Positions 36,768-49,022 of a stretch of 64,000 nucleotides of DNA are shown piece by piece. Positions within the stretch are counted from its first letter, which is position 1, and every line of letters starts with the position of its first letter. The notes beneath the pieces are model-generated. The model was not told the origin of the DNA and searched no databases. It saw nothing but the letters and a program-made list of their open reading frames with translations. Origin of the DNA: Marinobacter sp. LV10R510-11A (GTDB taxonomy: Bacteria; Pseudomonadota; Gammaproteobacteria; Pseudomonadales; Oleiphilaceae); contig NZ_LT907980.1 in the NCBI RefSeq assembly GCF_900215155.1, forward strand, positions 3,720,001-3,784,000, written 5' to 3'. A program made the position numbers and the translations under genes.

Positions 36768-36795
36768 AAAACGCGGAGCTGCTCCGCGTTTTCCT
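36768..36795 (+). terminator. hairpin between dnaK and dnaJ (partial terminator or stabiliser)
   Basis: The arms AAAACGCGGAG (36768-36778) and CTCCGCGTTTT (36782-36792) flank a 3-base loop. The T run is short (TTTT, then CC), so it probably reduces rather than stops readthrough into dnaJ or protects dnaK mRNA. Confidence 0.7.
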
Positions 36796-36820
36796 CGTTT
36801 AAATAACAGGGTTTTAAAGC

Positions 36821-37951
36821 ATGGCCAAGCGCGATTATTACGACATTCTCGGAGTTTCCCGGGACGCGGACGAGAAAGAAGTTAAGCGGGCGTACCGAAA
36901 GCTTGCGATGAAGTACCATCCCGACCGTAACCCAGAAGATGCAGACGCCGAGAACAAGTTCAAAGAAGCCAGCGCAGCTTACGAAGTATTGGCAGACGAG
37001 TCTAAGCGAGCGGCCTACGATCAGTTCGGTCATGCCGGAGTGGATGGCCAGGCCGGTGGCGGATTTGGTGGCGGCGGCGGAGGCAACTTCTCCGATATCT
37101 TTGGCGACGTGTTTGGCGATATTTTTGGTGGTGGTGGTCGCGGTGGCCGAAGCACCCGCGGCTCGGATCTACGCTACACCCTGGAGCTGGATCTTGAAGA
37201 GGCCGTAAAAGGAAGAACCGTTGAGATTACCATTCCTGGGCATCGGGAATGTGACACGTGTGACGGCAGTGGTGCTGAAAAAGGTTCTCGTCCTGAAACC
37301 TGCGGAACCTGTAAAGGTATGGGCCAGGTTCGCATGCAGCAGGGTTTCTTTGCGGTGCAGCAGGCTTGTCCCACATGCCGTGGATCCGGCCAGATTATCA
37401 AAAACCCCTGTAGGGCCTGCCAAGGCCAGGGCAGAGTGCGGGAAGAAAAGACCCTCTCCGTTAAAGTGCCACCAGGCGTTGATACCGGCGACCGCATTCG
37501 GCTTTCCGGCGAAGGTGAGATGGGTGTAGAGGGCGGCCCCTCTGGCGATCTATACGTGCAGATGTCAGTGCGGGAGCACTCAATTTTCACCCGCGATGGC
37601 CGCAACCTTTATTGCGAAGTGCCCATCAGTATTGTTGATGCCACTCTTGGTGGCGAGCTAGAGGTGCCGACACTGGACGGTCGCGTGAAGCTGAGGATTC
37701 CGCCTGAAACCCAGACTGGCAAGCTCTTCCGGATGCGCAACAAAGGTGTTAGCCCGGTTCGCGGAGGCCCTTCTGGTGACCTCCTGTGCCGCGTGATTGT
37801 GGAGACTCCGGTCAGCTTGACCAAACGCCAGAAAGAGCTGCTCGCGGAATTTCAGGCAACCCTCGATAACAACAGCGGTACAAACCACGCGCCGAAGAAA
37901 ACATCCTGGTTTGAAGGTGTTAAGAGCTTCTTCGACGAAATGAAATTTTGA
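36821..37951 (+). CDS. dnaJ: co-chaperone DnaJ (Hsp40)
   Basis: A 376-residue type I J-protein. The J domain (1-70) has HPDRNPE with the essential HPD. A Gly/Phe region follows (about 75-115). Four zinc motifs follow: [24 protein letters not shown] and CRACQGQG. The C-terminal substrate domains follow. It stimulates DnaK ATPase and presents unfolded proteins. It starts 77 bases after dnaK, behind a hairpin. Confidence 0.98.
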   Translation: MAKRDYYDILGVSRDADEKEVKRAYRKLAMKYHPDRNPEDADAENKFKEASAAYEVLADESKRAAYDQFGHAGVDGQAGGGFGGGGGGNFSDIFGDVFGDIFGGGGRGGRSTRGSDLRYTLELDLEEAVKGRTVEITIPGHRECDTCDGSGAEKGSRPETCGTCKGMGQVRMQQGFFAVQQACPTCRGSGQIIKNPCRACQGQGRVREEKTLSVKVPPGVDTGDRIRLSGEGEMGVEGGPSGDLYVQMSVREHSIFTRDGRNLYCEVPISIVDATLGGELEVPTLDGRVKLRIPPETQTGKLFRMRNKGVSPVRGGPSGDLLCRVIVETPVSLTKRQKELLAEFQATLDNNSGTNHAPKKTSWFEGVKSFFDEMKF

Positions 37952-37972
37952 TCCGCCTCATATAAGGAATAG

Positions 37973-38776
<804 letters not shown>

Positions 38777-38826
38777 GTTTCAGGCATTGTCGGTATCAGA
38801 GGCATGCACGATTATACATAGACACA

Positions 38827-38954
38827 AAACCGCATATTTCATACAATAAGGCGGTTTAACTGCACCAAGCGTAGGCTTTGAAAAGCTCAGGGAACAAAAA
38901 AGTTCCCGGATAACAAAAAGCGGGACGGAGTTTTTACTCCCTCTCGCTTTTTTG
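38827..38954 (+). terminator. hairpin array between dapB and carA ending in a terminator
   Basis: Three stems occur in order: AAACCGC/GCGGTTT (38827-38833 and 38851-38857), GGGAAC-AAAAAA-GTTCCC (38890-38907) and an imperfect AAAAGCGGGA..GGAG/CTCC..CTCGCTTTT stem (about 38916-38951) that ends in a T tract. The last is the likely dapB terminator. Conserved ArgR sites could not be identified with confidence in this interval. Confidence 0.7.
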
Positions 38955-39022
38955 CGACCTGAATTTGCGCTTGCGTTCCTGCACGTGACGAATCAATACG
39001 CCACCCGATGAGGATACAAGCC

Positions 39023-40153
39023 TTGAGCACACCCGCAATCCTTGCACTCGCAGACGGAAGCCTGTTCTACGGCACCGCCATTGGCGCTGACGGCGAAACC
39101 AGTGGTGAAGTGGTGTTCAACACCGCCATGACAGGCTACCAGGAAATACTGACAGATCCATCCTACGCCCGCCAACTGGTTACCCTGACTTACCCGCATA
39201 TCGGTAACACAGGTGTGAACGAAGAAGATGTTGAGTCAGATCGCATACAGGCCGCCGGCCTGATCATCCGCGACCTGCCTTTGATGGCGAGTAACTGGCG
39301 CAGCACAGGATCGCTGGACGAGTACCTGCGAAACAACAACATTGTCGGGCTTGCCGATATCGATACCCGGCGCCTCACACGCATCCTTCGAGATAGAGGT
39401 TCGCAGAGCGGCGCTATTGTGGCGGGCGCTAACGCTACTGCTGAACGTGCGCTTGAGTTGGCTAAGGCATTTCCGGGGCTTCAAGGCATGGATTTGGCCA
39501 AGGAAGTCACCTGCGACAAAATGTATAACTGGACCCAAGGTGAGTGGACACTTGGCGAAGGCTACGCTGAGGGCGGCGAAACCAAGTTTAAGGTTGTGGC
39601 ATGGGACTACGGTGTTAAATTCAACATACTGCGTATGCTCGCATCCCGAGGCTGCGACATTACCGTTGTGCCTGCGCAAACCCCGGCTTCAGAAGTGCTG
39701 GCAATGAATCCAGATGGCATATTCCTATCTAACGGCCCGGGTGATCCCGAGCCCTGTGATTACGCAATCAAGGCGATACAGGAAGTGTTGGAAGCCGAGG
39801 TCCCCTTGTTTGGTATCTGTTTGGGTCACCAGCTATTGGCGCTCGCCAGCGGTGCGAAAAGCATGAAAATGAACCACGGCCATCATGGCGCCAATCATCC
39901 GGTTCAGCGCCTTTCCAACGGCACGGTTATGATTACCAGCCAGAACCATGGTTTTGCAGTGGATGAAGCGTCCCTGCCGGATGTGCTGGAAGTTACCCAT
40001 AAGTCTCTGTTCGATGGCACGTTGCAGGGTGTTCGCCGCACCGACAAACCAGCGTTCAGCTTTCAGGGGCACCCCGAGGCTAGCCCGGGCCCAAGTGATG
40101 TAGCGCCTTTATTTGATGAATTTATCCGTTTGATGGAAGTTCGGGCGAAATAA
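39023..40153 (+). CDS. carA: carbamoyl-phosphate synthase small subunit
   Basis: A 376-residue glutaminase subunit. The TTG at 39023 is preferred because GAGGA lies eight bases upstream and gives the usual [13 protein letters not shown] start; the ATG at 39008 has no ribosome site. The class I amidotransferase part shows FGICLGHQ with the catalytic Cys and GHPEASPGP with the His-Glu pair. It supplies ammonia to CarB for carbamoyl phosphate, used in arginine and pyrimidine synthesis. Confidence 0.96.
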   Translation: MSTPAILALADGSLFYGTAIGADGETSGEVVFNTAMTGYQEILTDPSYARQLVTLTYPHIGNTGVNEEDVESDRIQAAGLIIRDLPLMASNWRSTGSLDEYLRNNNIVGLADIDTRRLTRILRDRGSQSGAIVAGANATAERALELAKAFPGLQGMDLAKEVTCDKMYNWTQGEWTLGEGYAEGGETKFKVVAWDYGVKFNILRMLASRGCDITVVPAQTPASEVLAMNPDGIFLSNGPGDPEPCDYAIKAIQEVLEAEVPLFGICLGHQLLALASGAKSMKMNHGHHGANHPVQRLSNGTVMITSQNHGFAVDEASLPDVLEVTHKSLFDGTLQGVRRTDKPAFSFQGHPEASPGPSDVAPLFDEFIRLMEVRAK

Positions 40154-40230
40154 CTCCGGCTTTCGGACGGACACGCGCCGCGTTCTTTGCGCTGCAAGAA
40201 TTTAAATGTTGCTGACAGGTTAACCAAGAC

Positions 40231-43200
40231 ATGCCAAAACGGACCGATATTAAAAGCATCCTGATTCTGGGCGCAGGCCCGATTGTGATCGGGCAGGCGT
40301 GCGAATTTGACTACTCCGGCGCTCAAGCCTGCAAAGCCCTGCGTGAAGAAGGTTACCGGGTCATTCTGGTTAATTCGAACCCGGCCACCATCATGACCGA
40401 CCCCGTGATGGCAGATGCCACTTATATCGAGCCGATTACCTGGCAGACCGTCGCTAAAATCATTGAGAAAGAAAAGCCCGATGCGTTGCTGCCGACCATG
40501 GGTGGACAGACTGCACTGAACTGCGCGTTGGATCTGGAAAAGCACGGTGTTCTGGCTGAGCATGGGGTGGAAATGATCGGCGCCAATGCCGATACCATCG
40601 ACAAAGCGGAAGATCGCCGGCGGTTTGATCAAGCGATGAAAGACATTGGGCTTGAGTGCCCCCGTGCCTCCATTGCAAGCAGCATGGAAGAGGCCAAGAG
40701 AGTCGCTGAAGACATTGGCTTTCCGTGCATTATTCGCCCTTCGTTTACCCTGGGCGGTTCTGGCGGCGGTATTGCGTACAACCGGGAGGAGTTTGAAGAA
40801 ATTTGTGCCCGCGGTCTTGATCTTTCCCCCACGAAAGAGCTGCTCATTGATGAGTCGCTGATTGGCTGGAAAGAGTATGAGATGGAAGTGGTTCGCGACA
40901 AAGCGGACAACTGCATTATCGTGTGCGCCATCGAGAACTTCGACGCCATGGGCGTACACACGGGGGATTCCATCACGGTCGCGCCAGCTCAGACGCTAAC
41001 CGATAAAGAATATCAGATCATGCGGGATGCCTCACTGGCAGTGCTGCGTGAAATTGGTGTGGAAACAGGCGGCTCCAACGTACAGTTCGGTATCCACCCA
41101 GATACCGGCCGCATGGTCGTCATCGAGATGAATCCGCGGGTTTCGCGCTCGTCGGCACTGGCCTCCAAGGCGACGGGCTTCCCGATTGCCAGGGTCGCCG
41201 CCAAGCTGGCCGTGGGGTACACCCTCGATGAGCTGCGCAACGAGATAACTGGTGGCGTAACGCCCATATCGTTCGAGCCTAGCATCGACTATGTGGTTAC
41301 CAAGATTCCACGGTTTACCTTCGAGAAATTTCCTCAGGCCGATGCCCGCCTAACAACACAGATGAAGTCTGTGGGCGAAGTTATGGCTATTGGCCGGACC
41401 TTCCAAGAATCTCTGCAGAAGGCTCTTCGGGGTCTGGAAGTGGGCTCTGACGGCTTTGATGAGCAGCTTGAAGAATTCACCTCCGAGATCTCCCGTGAAA
41501 CGCTCACCCGCGAACTTAGCGTTCCTGGTGCCGACCGCATCTGGTATATCGGTGATGCGTTCCGTGCCGGGCTTAGCGTGGATGAGGTGTTTGAGTACAC
41601 CAACGTGGATCCTTGGTACTTGGTACAAATCGAAGACCTTATCCGTGAGGAGCAGGCTCTGAAGTCCGCCGGTAAAGCCGATATCGATCATGCCACCATG
41701 TTCCGCCTCAAGCGCAAAGGCTTCTCCGATGCTCGCTTGGCCAAGCTGTTGGGCCTTACCGAGATCAGCCTACGTAAGCTGCGGCACGATCTGAATATCC
41801 GTCCGGTTTACAAGCGGGTAGATACCTGTGCAGCCGAGTTTGCCTCAGATACAGCTTATATGTACTCCACCTATGAGGAAGAGTGCGAAGCGGATCCCAG
41901 CGACCGCGAGAAAATCGTGGTTATTGGCGGTGGCCCTAACCGCATTGGCCAGGGCATTGAGTTTGATTATTGCTGTGTGCACGCAGCACTCGCCATGCGT
42001 GAAGATGGCTACGAAACCATCATGATCAACTGTAACCCCGAGACGGTATCGACCGATTACGACACTTCTGACCGGTTGTACTTTGAGCCTATTACGCTTG
42101 AAGACGTGCTGGAAATCATCAACGTCGAGAAGCCCAAAGGCGTGATTGTTCAGTACGGTGGCCAAACCCCGCTGAAACTGGCCCGTGGTCTAGAGGCGGC
42201 TGGCGTACCGATTATTGGTACCAGCCCAGACGCCATTGACCGCGCGGAAGACCGCGAGCGCTTCCAGCAGATGATTACTCGCCTCGGCCTGAAACAGCCG
42301 GAAAACGCCACTGTGCGCAGCCATGAAGAAGGCATTTTGGCTGCCCGCAAGATCGGTTATCCGCTGGTGGTGCGCCCGTCTTATGTGTTGGGTGGCCGTG
42401 CCATGGAAATTGTTTATGCCGAGGACGAACTGGCGCGCTACATGCGGAGCGCCGTGCTGGTTTCCAACGACAGCCCGGTATTGTTGGACCACTTCCTCAA
42501 CGCAGCCATTGAAGTAGATATTGATGCCATCTGTGATGGTAAAGATGTTGTCATCGGCGGCATCATGCAGCACATTGAGCAAGCTGGCATTCACTCTGGT
42601 GACTCTGCATGCTCCTTGCCGCCATACACTCTGCCGGCCGAGGTTCAAGACGCCATGCGTGAGGCCGTAAGAAAGATGGCCATCGAGCTGGAAGTTGTTG
42701 GCCTGATGAACGTGCAGCTGGCTTGGCAGGATGATGAGATTTACGTGATCGAGGTTAACCCAAGGGCTTCGAGAACCGTGCCGTTTGTTTCAAAAGCCAT
42801 TGGCGTATCTTTGGCTAAGGTCGCAGCCCGGGTAATGGCTGGCACATCTCTGGCAGAGCAGGGCTTCACCAAAGAAATAGTGCCCAGCTACTACGCCGTA
42901 AAAGAGTCTGTTTTCCCGTTCAACAAGTTCCCGTCTGTCGACCCGATTTTGGGTCCAGAAATGAAGTCTACGGGTGAAGTTATGGGTCTTGGTGACAGCT
43001 TCGATGAAGCTTTTGCCAAGGCGTCGCTGGCCATCGGAGAGCGTCTGCCCTCTGAAGGTACTGCGTTTATGTCGGTTCGCGATGTCGATAAGGCAGGTGC
43101 GATTCAGATTGCACGAGATTTGATTGAGATTGGCTTTAAGCTTGTTGCTACCACCGGCACCGCGAAAGCCCTCCGGGAGGCGGGTATCGAAGTGGAGCGG

Positions 43201-43449
43201 GTGAATAAAGTGGGCGAGGGGCGGCCACACATTGTAGACGCCATCAAGAATAGCCAGGTTCAGCTCATTATTAACACCACTGAGGGTCGCAAAGCAGTGT
43301 CGGATTCGGCGCAGATTCGCCAATCAGCTCTGCAGACCAAAGTAGCCTACACAACAACACTGGCGGGCGGCGAAGCCTTCTGTCGGGCCATTAAGTTTGG
43401 CCCGGAGCGTACAGTACGCCGCTTGCAAGACCTTCACGCAGGGAAGTAA
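40231..43449 (+). CDS. carB: carbamoyl-phosphate synthase large subunit
   Basis: A 1072-residue synthetase with two homologous halves. The first ATP-grasp part begins [14 protein letters not shown] and has [12 protein letters not shown]; the second begins [20 protein letters not shown] and has [12 protein letters not shown]. The last about 130 residues are the allosteric domain ([21 protein letters not shown]). It forms carbamoyl phosphate from bicarbonate, ammonia and two ATP with CarA, whose gene ends 77 bases upstream. greA starts 4 bases after its stop. Confidence 0.98.
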   Translation: MPKRTDIKSILILGAGPIVIGQACEFDYSGAQACKALREEGYRVILVNSNPATIMTDPVMADATYIEPITWQTVAKIIEKEKPDALLPTMGGQTALNCALDLEKHGVLAEHGVEMIGANADTIDKAEDRRRFDQAMKDIGLECPRASIASSMEEAKRVAEDIGFPCIIRPSFTLGGSGGGIAYNREEFEEICARGLDLSPTKELLIDESLIGWKEYEMEVVRDKADNCIIVCAIENFDAMGVHTGDSITVAPAQTLTDKEYQIMRDASLAVLREIGVETGGSNVQFGIHPDTGRMVVIEMNPRVSRSSALASKATGFPIARVAAKLAVGYTLDELRNEITGGVTPISFEPSIDYVVTKIPRFTFEKFPQADARLTTQMKSVGEVMAIGRTFQESLQKALRGLEVGSDGFDEQLEEFTSEISRETLTRELSVPGADRIWYIGDAFRAGLSVDEVFEYTNVDPWYLVQIEDLIREEQALKSAGKADIDHATMFRLKRKGFSDARLAKLLGLTEISLRKLRHDLNIRPVYKRVDTCAAEFASDTAYMYSTYEEECEADPSDREKIVVIGGGPNRIGQGIEFDYCCVHAALAMREDGYETIMINCNPETVSTDYDTSDRLYFEPITLEDVLEIINVEKPKGVIVQYGGQTPLKLARGLEAAGVPIIGTSPDAIDRAEDRERFQQMITRLGLKQPENATVRSHEEGILAARKIGYPLVVRPSYVLGGRAMEIVYAEDELARYMRSAVLVSNDSPVLLDHFLNAAIEVDIDAICDGKDVVIGGIMQHIEQAGIHSGDSACSLPPYTLPAEVQDAMREAVRKMAIELEVVGLMNVQLAWQDDEIYVIEVNPRASRTVPFVSKAIGVSLAKVAARVMAGTSLAEQGFTKEIVPSYYAVKESVFPFNKFPSVDPILGPEMKSTGEVMGLGDSFDEAFAKASLAIGERLPSEGTAFMSVRDVDKAGAIQIARDLIEIGFKLVATTGTAKALREAGIEVERVNKVGEGRPHIVDAIKNSQVQLIINTTEGRKAVSDSAQIRQSALQTKVAYTTTLAGGEAFCRAIKFGPERTVRRLQDLHAGK

Positions 43450-43453
43450 GACT

Positions 43454-43933
43454 ATGAGTGAAAGAGTACCTATGACAACAGCGGGCGAGGCCTCTCTTCG
43501 CGAGGAAATTCGGAAGCTAAAATCCGAAGATCGCCCTCGTGTTATCGCAGCGATTTCAGACGCCCGGGAGCATGGCGACCTGAAAGAAAACGCTGAGTAC
43601 CACGCTGCCCGGGAGCAGCAGAGCTTCATTGAGGGCCGGATTCAGGAGATTGAAGGAAAGCTTTCGGCGGCTCAGGTAATTGACGTCACCACGATGGAAA
43701 ATACTGGCAGGGTTATCTTCGGTACCACGGTTCATCTGATGAATATGGATTCGGACGAGCAAGTGGTCTACAAGATTGTCGGAGAGGACGAAGCCAATAT
43801 TAAGTTAGGCAAGCTGTCTATTTCTTCGCCCATCGCCCGTGCGCTAGTGGGAAAGGTTGCAGACGATGTTGTCGCTATCCGCGTGCCATCTGGCACCGTG
43901 GAGTACGAAATCGAAAAGGTGGAATACATCTGA
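43454..43933 (+). CDS. greA: transcription elongation factor GreA
   Basis: A 159-residue factor from ATG 43454. The N-terminal coiled coil (about 1-75) includes [19 protein letters not shown] and [19 protein letters not shown], with the acidic tip that reaches the polymerase active site. The C-terminal domain includes [10 protein letters not shown] and [12 protein letters not shown]. It rescues backtracked RNA polymerase by stimulating transcript cleavage. It directly follows carB, the usual arrangement. Confidence 0.97.
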   Translation: MSERVPMTTAGEASLREEIRKLKSEDRPRVIAAISDAREHGDLKENAEYHAAREQQSFIEGRIQEIEGKLSAAQVIDVTTMENTGRVIFGTTVHLMNMDSDEQVVYKIVGEDEANIKLGKLSISSPIARALVGKVADDVVAIRVPSGTVEYEIEKVEYI

Positions 43934-43968
43934 TTTGTACAGCGCTGGTTGAGCCAGTGCACGGCAAG

Positions 43969-44041
43969 AAAAAAACCGGCAGCGTTATGCGCAGCCGGTT
44001 TTTTTAGGTACTTTTTTAGGTACTTTTTTAGGTGCTTTTTT
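43969..44041. terminator. bidirectional terminator for greA and yhbY, followed by 12-bp repeats
   Basis: The stem AAAACCGGC/GCCGGTTTT (43972-43980 and 43994-44002) has A and T tracts on both sides, so it can end greA on the plus strand and yhbY on the minus. Just beyond, TTTTTTAGGTAC is repeated at 44000-44011 and 44012-44023, with TTTTTTAGGTGC at 44024-44035 and a further TTTTTT. Confidence 0.85.
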
Positions 44042-44081
44042 GCTCTAAATACTTCTATTTTATTTAAAAGTTGGGCGAGCG

Positions 44082-44393
44082 TTAGCTTTTGTGGCGTAAC
44101 AGATTGGAAAGTTTTGGGTTGGGCTTCTTGGCTCTGCGCATAATGACCGCAATTTTCCCAATGGTCTGCACCACTTCAGCGCCGCTGGATTCGCACAGGG
44201 CAAGGACGGCTTCCTGGCGTGCTTCCCGGTCCTGGCTCGCTACTTTAATCTTGATGAGCTCGTGGTCATTCAGGGCCCGCTCCAGCTCTTCCTGGAGGTT
44301 CTCGGTAAGGCCTTTGTCGCCCACAATAATAACGGGCTTCAGGTGGTGGGCAATGGCCCGGTATTCCCGGCGCTGTTCCGGTGAAAAACTCAT
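44082..44393 (-). CDS. yhbY: RNA-binding protein YhbY (CRM domain)
   Basis: A 103-residue single CRM-domain protein: AHHLKPVIIVGDKGLTENL with the conserved G-x-x-G RNA-binding loop, LIKIKVASQDREAR and QTIGKIAVIMRRAKKP. YhbY associates with the large ribosomal subunit precursor. It is divergent from ftsH. In Escherichia the methyltransferase gene rlmE lies between it and ftsH, but here only 320 bp separate the two starts. Confidence 0.95.
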   Translation of the reverse strand: MSFSPEQRREYRAIAHHLKPVIIVGDKGLTENLQEELERALNDHELIKIKVASQDREARQEAVLALCESSGAEVVQTIGKIAVIMRRAKKPNPKLSNLLRHKS

Positions 44394-44713
44394 GATGAAA
44401 TCTCTTTATCGGTGCAATTAACAAAAGGTCAGCGGCAAATTCGCTGGCAACGTCGTATAATTTGCGGATTGTAGCAGACAACCTTGTATACAGATCACCC
44501 TGCAGGCGTTGTAATTTCCGAGATGAAACCCACATATAAGTAACATGGGGATTTATCCGGCGTTTAGATGCGTCATTAGGTGGATCCGCCGCTACGTTTT
44601 TTGTGGCCGTTACGGATGGGCCGTTTCTGGTGGATAGGCGTATAATTGGTGTAAGGTGTCCGTAAAGAGTGGTTCCCTAGCGGGTTCGCTCTCCAATTCA
44701 CAGGTGATGATCC
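44394..44713. other. 320-bp divergent intergenic region between yhbY and ftsH
   Basis: No gene is supported here. It holds a -10-like TATAAT at 44641-44646 directed toward ftsH, without a good -35 at 17 bases, and TTATAC/TACAAT boxes on the minus strand (about 44456-44475) toward yhbY. AGGTGATG before 44714 is the ftsH ribosome site. Confidence 0.6.
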
Positions 44714-46657
44714 TTGAACGTTATGGCAAAAAATCTGGTTCTCTGGCTGATAATAGCCGCGGTACTGTTGATGGTGTTTCAGAATTTCTCTCCCACCACC
44801 AGCGGGCAGCAAGTCAACTATTCTCAATTCGTTGAAATGGTCCAGCAGGGCCAAGTCAGCAAAGTCACTATTGATGGTCTGGAAGTCCAAGGCATCCGAG
44901 ACGATGGTTCTCAGTTTGAGACAATTCGCCCACAAATGGCGGACAACAAGCTGATGGACGATCTGCTGGCTAATAAGGTGGAGGTGATCGGCAAAGAGCC
45001 CGAGCGCCAGAGCCTTTGGACGCAGCTGTTGGTCGCGGCGTTCCCGATACTGATCATAATTGCACTGTTCGTGTTCTTTATGCGGCAAATGCAGGGCGGC
45101 GGTGGCGGCAAAGGCCCCATGTCGTTTGGCAAGAGCAAAGCGAAGCTGATGAGTGAAGATCAGATCAAAACCACGTTTGGCGATGTAGCCGGTGTGGATG
45201 AGGCGAAAGAAGAGGTTAAGGAGCTGGTGGACTTCCTACGGGATCCCAGCAAGTTCCAGCGTCTTGGCGGCAGCATCCCCAAAGGTGTCTTGATGGTGGG
45301 GCAACCGGGTACCGGTAAAACCCTTCTGGCTAAGGCGATCGCGGGCGAAGCAAAAGTTCCGTTCTTCTCGATTTCCGGTTCCGACTTCGTGGAAATGTTC
45401 GTAGGTGTTGGTGCATCTCGTGTGCGTGACATGTTCGAGCAAGCCAAGAAGCAGAGCCCCTGCATTATCTTCATCGACGAAATCGATGCAGTCGGCCGCC
45501 ATCGTGGTGGCGGCATGGGTGGTGGTCACGATGAGCGTGAGCAGACCTTGAACGCACTACTGGTTGAAATGGACGGCTTTGAAGGTAATGAAGGCGTTAT
45601 CGTTATTGCTGCGACCAACCGCCCAGACGTTCTCGACCCGGCTCTGATGCGCCCAGGGCGTTTTGACCGTCAGGTTGTGGTGGGTCTGCCGGACATCATC
45701 GGTCGTGAGCAGATCCTTAAAGTGCACATGAAGAAGGTGCCTTTGGATGAGAACGTTGAGCCTGCGCTGATCGCGCGTGGTACACCAGGCTTTTCCGGTG
45801 CCGACCTTGCGAACTTGGTAAACGAGGCAGCGCTATTCGCCGCTCGCCGCAACCAGCGCCTGGTAACAATGGAAGAGTTTGAGCTGGCCAAAGACAAAAT
45901 CATGATGGGCGCCGAGCGCAAGTCCATGGTGATGAGTGAAAAAGAAAAGCGGAATACTGCTTATCACGAGTCTGGTCATGCCATTGTCGGTCGCCTTGCG
46001 CCGGAACACGATCCTGTCTACAAAGTGAGCATTATTCCTCGTGGGCGCGCCTTGGGTGTGACCATGTTCTTGCCAGAGGAAGACAGGTACAGCCACAGCA
46101 AGCGTTTCCTGATCAGCTCTATTTGCAGTCTGTTTGGCGGTCGTATTGCCGAAGAGCTGACGCTGGGTTTTGACGGCGTTACCACAGGTGCTTCGAATGA
46201 TATCGAGCGTGCCACCAGCCTGGCCCGCAATATGGTCACCCGCTGGGGATTGTCGGAGAAGCTTGGGCCGTTGCAGTACGATACGGACAGCGATGAGTCT
46301 TTTATCGGTCGCTCGGGTGGCCAGGCTCAGACGGTTTACTCGCCAGAAACGGCTCAGCTGATTGATGAAGAAGTCCGAAGCATTATCGATACCTGCTATG
46401 AAACGGCCACTAAACTTCTGGTCGATAACCGGGATAAGCTGGATTTTATGGCCGAGGCGTTGATGAAATATGAAACCATCGATCGCCATCAGATTGATGA
46501 CATTATGGAGGGTCGCGCGCCACGCCCACCAAAAGGTTGGGACGATAGAGGCCCTGCCGGCGGTGCTAAGGCAGATAGCCCGGAACAGCCTCCTGAGGCT
46601 AAGCCTACTGATGATGGCCGCCGGCCTGATGTTGGTCGGCCTGCAGGAGAGCACTAA
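44714..46657 (+). CDS. ftsH: ATP-dependent zinc metalloprotease FtsH
   Basis: A 647-residue membrane AAA+ protease. The start is TTG 44714 (AGGTG seven bases upstream), giving MNVMAKNL; ATG 44723 is the alternative. Two transmembrane helices (about 8-24 and 103-123) flank a periplasmic domain. The AAA+ domain has Walker A GQPGTGKT (196-203), Walker [12 protein letters not shown] and the second region of homology [19 protein letters not shown]. The zinc site is HESGH. It degrades membrane and regulatory proteins such as sigma-32. A terminator follows at 46685-46721. Confidence 0.98.
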   Translation: MNVMAKNLVLWLIIAAVLLMVFQNFSPTTSGQQVNYSQFVEMVQQGQVSKVTIDGLEVQGIRDDGSQFETIRPQMADNKLMDDLLANKVEVIGKEPERQSLWTQLLVAAFPILIIIALFVFFMRQMQGGGGGKGPMSFGKSKAKLMSEDQIKTTFGDVAGVDEAKEEVKELVDFLRDPSKFQRLGGSIPKGVLMVGQPGTGKTLLAKAIAGEAKVPFFSISGSDFVEMFVGVGASRVRDMFEQAKKQSPCIIFIDEIDAVGRHRGGGMGGGHDEREQTLNALLVEMDGFEGNEGVIVIAATNRPDVLDPALMRPGRFDRQVVVGLPDIIGREQILKVHMKKVPLDENVEPALIARGTPGFSGADLANLVNEAALFAARRNQRLVTMEEFELAKDKIMMGAERKSMVMSEKEKRNTAYHESGHAIVGRLAPEHDPVYKVSIIPRGRALGVTMFLPEEDRYSHSKRFLISSICSLFGGRIAEELTLGFDGVTTGASNDIERATSLARNMVTRWGLSEKLGPLQYDTDSDESFIGRSGGQAQTVYSPETAQLIDEEVRSIIDTCYETATKLLVDNRDKLDFMAEALMKYETIDRHQIDDIMEGRAPRPPKGWDDRGPAGGAKADSPEQPPEAKPTDDGRRPDVGRPAGEH

Positions 46658-46684
46658 GGCTCTGCGCTTCAGATAATTGAGCCA

Positions 46685-46721
46685 ACAAACGCCGCCCAGA
46701 TTAAGGGCGGCGTTTGTTTTT
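46685..46721 (+). terminator. intrinsic terminator of ftsH
   Basis: A perfect 13-bp stem ACAAACGCCGCCC/GGGCGGCGTTTGT (46685-46697 and 46705-46717) with a 7-base loop is followed by TTTT. It shows that the folP start must lie downstream of 46721. Confidence 0.92.
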
Positions 46722-46772
46722 GCCAGGCACTGTTTTGCAGGTTCTGGTATGCCTGCCCAGGATTGGTTTGTT

Positions 46773-47603
46773 ATGGAAATGAAATTTGCCGGGCGAGTGC
46801 TGGATATGTCTCGCTGTCATGTTATGGGTGTTCTCAATGTAACGCCCGACTCGTTCTCCGATGGTGGGTGGTTTAATCAGTACAGTGCTGCACTTTTCAA
46901 GGCTCGCCAGATGGTCGCTGATGGGGCTGCGTTTATCGACGTGGGCGGAGAGTCCACCCGCCCGGGTGCAACCAGGGTGTCGGTTCAGGAAGAGTTAGAT
47001 CGGGTTTGCCCAGTGGTGGAGGCGATTTCTCGGGAGCTGGATGTGATCGTTTCTGTAGATACCAGTACGCCCAAGGTAATGTCTCAGGCGGTGGAGCTGG
47101 GTGCAGGGTTGGTTAACGATGTGCGCGCATTGCAAAGAGAGGGAGCCTTGGTTGCCGCGGCAAATGCGGGCGTGCCCGTGTGTATCATGCACATTCAGGG
47201 CGAGCCGGAAACCATGCAAGATCAGCCCAAATATCAGAATGTGCTGCGTGAGGTCGGGGAGTTTTTAACTCAACGGGTTCGTGCTGCTGTGCGAGCGGGC
47301 ATCGAGGCGCAGAATATAATCTTGGATCCGGGCTTCGGGTTCGGGAAAAGCCTAGAGCATAATCTGCTATTGCTCGCTTCACTGGAGCGGTTGCAGGCGC
47401 TGGGTCATCCTCTGTTAGTGGGCATGTCCAGGAAATCCATGCTCGGCGATATCACTGGTCGAGAAGTTGATGAAAGGTTGCCGGCGAGCCTCGCGGCCGC
47501 GACAATATCGGCCATGAAGGGTGCCAGCATTATTCGCGCGCACGATGTTAGGGAAACCGTAGATGCCGTCAAGGTGGCGACGGCCGTAAAGGAGGCAGTT
47601 TGA
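46773..47603 (+). CDS. folP: dihydropteroate synthase
   Basis: A 276-residue enzyme of folate synthesis that joins p-aminobenzoate to the pterin pyrophosphate. ATG 46773 is chosen because the longer frame runs back into the ftsH terminator; ATG 46749 is possible. Motifs: [57 protein letters not shown] and the final [10 protein letters not shown]. Its stop overlaps the glmM start (TGATG). Confidence 0.95.
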   Translation: MEMKFAGRVLDMSRCHVMGVLNVTPDSFSDGGWFNQYSAALFKARQMVADGAAFIDVGGESTRPGATRVSVQEELDRVCPVVEAISRELDVIVSVDTSTPKVMSQAVELGAGLVNDVRALQREGALVAAANAGVPVCIMHIQGEPETMQDQPKYQNVLREVGEFLTQRVRAAVRAGIEAQNIILDPGFGFGKSLEHNLLLLASLERLQALGHPLLVGMSRKSMLGDITGREVDERLPASLAAATISAMKGASIIRAHDVRETVDAVKVATAVKEAV

Positions 47604-48946
47604 TGGCCGGAAGAAAATATTTTGGTACGGATGGAATTCGCGGCAGGGTGGGTGAGCCCCCAATTACCCCCGAGTTTATGCTGCATCTGGGGTGGGCGGC
47701 CGGGCAAGCGTTTAAAAAGGCTGGCCAGCGAAATAGTGTGCTGATTGGCAAGGATACCCGGTTGTCCGGTTACATGTTTGAATCAGCCCTGGAGGCCGGG
47801 TTGGCCGCAGCGGGTGTGGATGTGAAGCTGTTGGGCCCCATGCCAACTCCTGCCATTGCCTACTTAACTCGCACCTTTCGCGCATCTGCCGGTATCGTTA
47901 TCAGCGCGTCCCATAACCCGCATCATGATAACGGCATTAAGTTTTTCTCCTCCGACGGCACCAAGCTCGATGACGCGCTGGAAGCGGAGATTGAAAGTTG
48001 GCTGGACAAGCCCATTGAGGTTTGTGGCCCGGGTGAGCTGGGTAAAGCATCAAGAATAGAGGACGCCCCGGGGCGCTACATTGAGTTCTGCAAAAGCACG
48101 GTGCCAAACGAGTTTACTCTGGACCACATGAAAATTGTTCTAGATTGCGCTCACGGCGCGACCTATCACGTTGCTCCGAAGGTGTTTCGCGAGCTGGGTG
48201 CGCAGGTGTCTGTTATTGGCGCGGAGCCCGACGGGCTAAACATAAACCTAAATGTTGGCTCTACGCACCTAGATGCACTAAAGCAGGCCGTTATCGATAA
48301 AGAAGCGGATCTGGGTATCGCCTTTGACGGCGATGGTGATCGAGTTCTAATGGTCGATTGCGATGGCTCTGAAGTAGACGGTGATGAGCTTTTGTACGTA
48401 ATTGGATCCCAGCGGTTTGCCGAGGGCAATCTGAAGGGCGGTGTGGTCGGCACGCTAATGACCAACCTGGGGGTCGAGTTGGCGCTGACAGATATGGGTA
48501 TTGCCTTCGAGCGTGCCAATGTTGGCGACCGCTATGTAGTAGAGCGATTGCTGGCGAACAACTGGGTGCTTGGCGGAGAGGGATCGGGGCACATGGTTAT
48601 CCGCGACTGCACCAGTACCGGGGATGGTATTGTTTCTGCACTTCAGGTGCTGTTATCTATCAGCAAGTCTGGTAAAACGCTCGCCGAGTTGCGGCAAGGT
48701 ATGCGCAAGCTGCCCCAAACGATGATCAACGTTCAGGTAGCGAAGCGTTTTGATCCGTTTAGTCGTGACGACATTGTTGCGGCGGTTCAGAAGGCAGAGT
48801 CAGAGCTTGGCAGTTTGGGCAGAATTCTGTTGCGAGCATCAGGGACTGAGCTTTTGATTCGCGTAATGGCAGAGGGTAAAAACGCCGACGATATTCGCCG
48901 TGTTGCTGAAGAGTTGGCACAAGTCGTGGAAAATTCAACGTCCTGA
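47603..48946 (+). CDS. glmM: phosphoglucosamine mutase
   Basis: A 447-residue enzyme converting glucosamine-6-phosphate to glucosamine-1-phosphate for peptidoglycan and lipopolysaccharide. It begins [14 protein letters not shown], has the phosphoserine loop [16 protein letters not shown] and the magnesium site [13 protein letters not shown], and ends with the phosphate-binding [18 protein letters not shown] 47603 overlaps the folP stop, so the two are coupled. Confidence 0.97.
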   Translation: MAGRKYFGTDGIRGRVGEPPITPEFMLHLGWAAGQAFKKAGQRNSVLIGKDTRLSGYMFESALEAGLAAAGVDVKLLGPMPTPAIAYLTRTFRASAGIVISASHNPHHDNGIKFFSSDGTKLDDALEAEIESWLDKPIEVCGPGELGKASRIEDAPGRYIEFCKSTVPNEFTLDHMKIVLDCAHGATYHVAPKVFRELGAQVSVIGAEPDGLNINLNVGSTHLDALKQAVIDKEADLGIAFDGDGDRVLMVDCDGSEVDGDELLYVIGSQRFAEGNLKGGVVGTLMTNLGVELALTDMGIAFERANVGDRYVVERLLANNWVLGGEGSGHMVIRDCTSTGDGIVSALQVLLSISKSGKTLAELRQGMRKLPQTMINVQVAKRFDPFSRDDIVAAVQKAESELGSLGRILLRASGTELLIRVMAEGKNADDIRRVAEELAQVVENSTS

Positions 48947-49022
48947 TTTTGTTGGATTCAGGCGGTTGTCTGTTATGGGGGACTGCTGTATAGTGCGCCC
49001 TCCCTTACATTCGGGAAGTGAT

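Noticed and set aside
38797..38860. Possible ArgR boxes before carA
   Set aside because: Only loose AT-rich matches; no paired boxes close to consensus.
40063..40959. 298-codon minus-strand frame across carA/carB
   Set aside because: It is antisense to conserved carAB; codon pattern only.
46677..46772. Upstream extension of folP
   Set aside because: It runs through the ftsH terminator hairpin, so it is not part of the translated gene.
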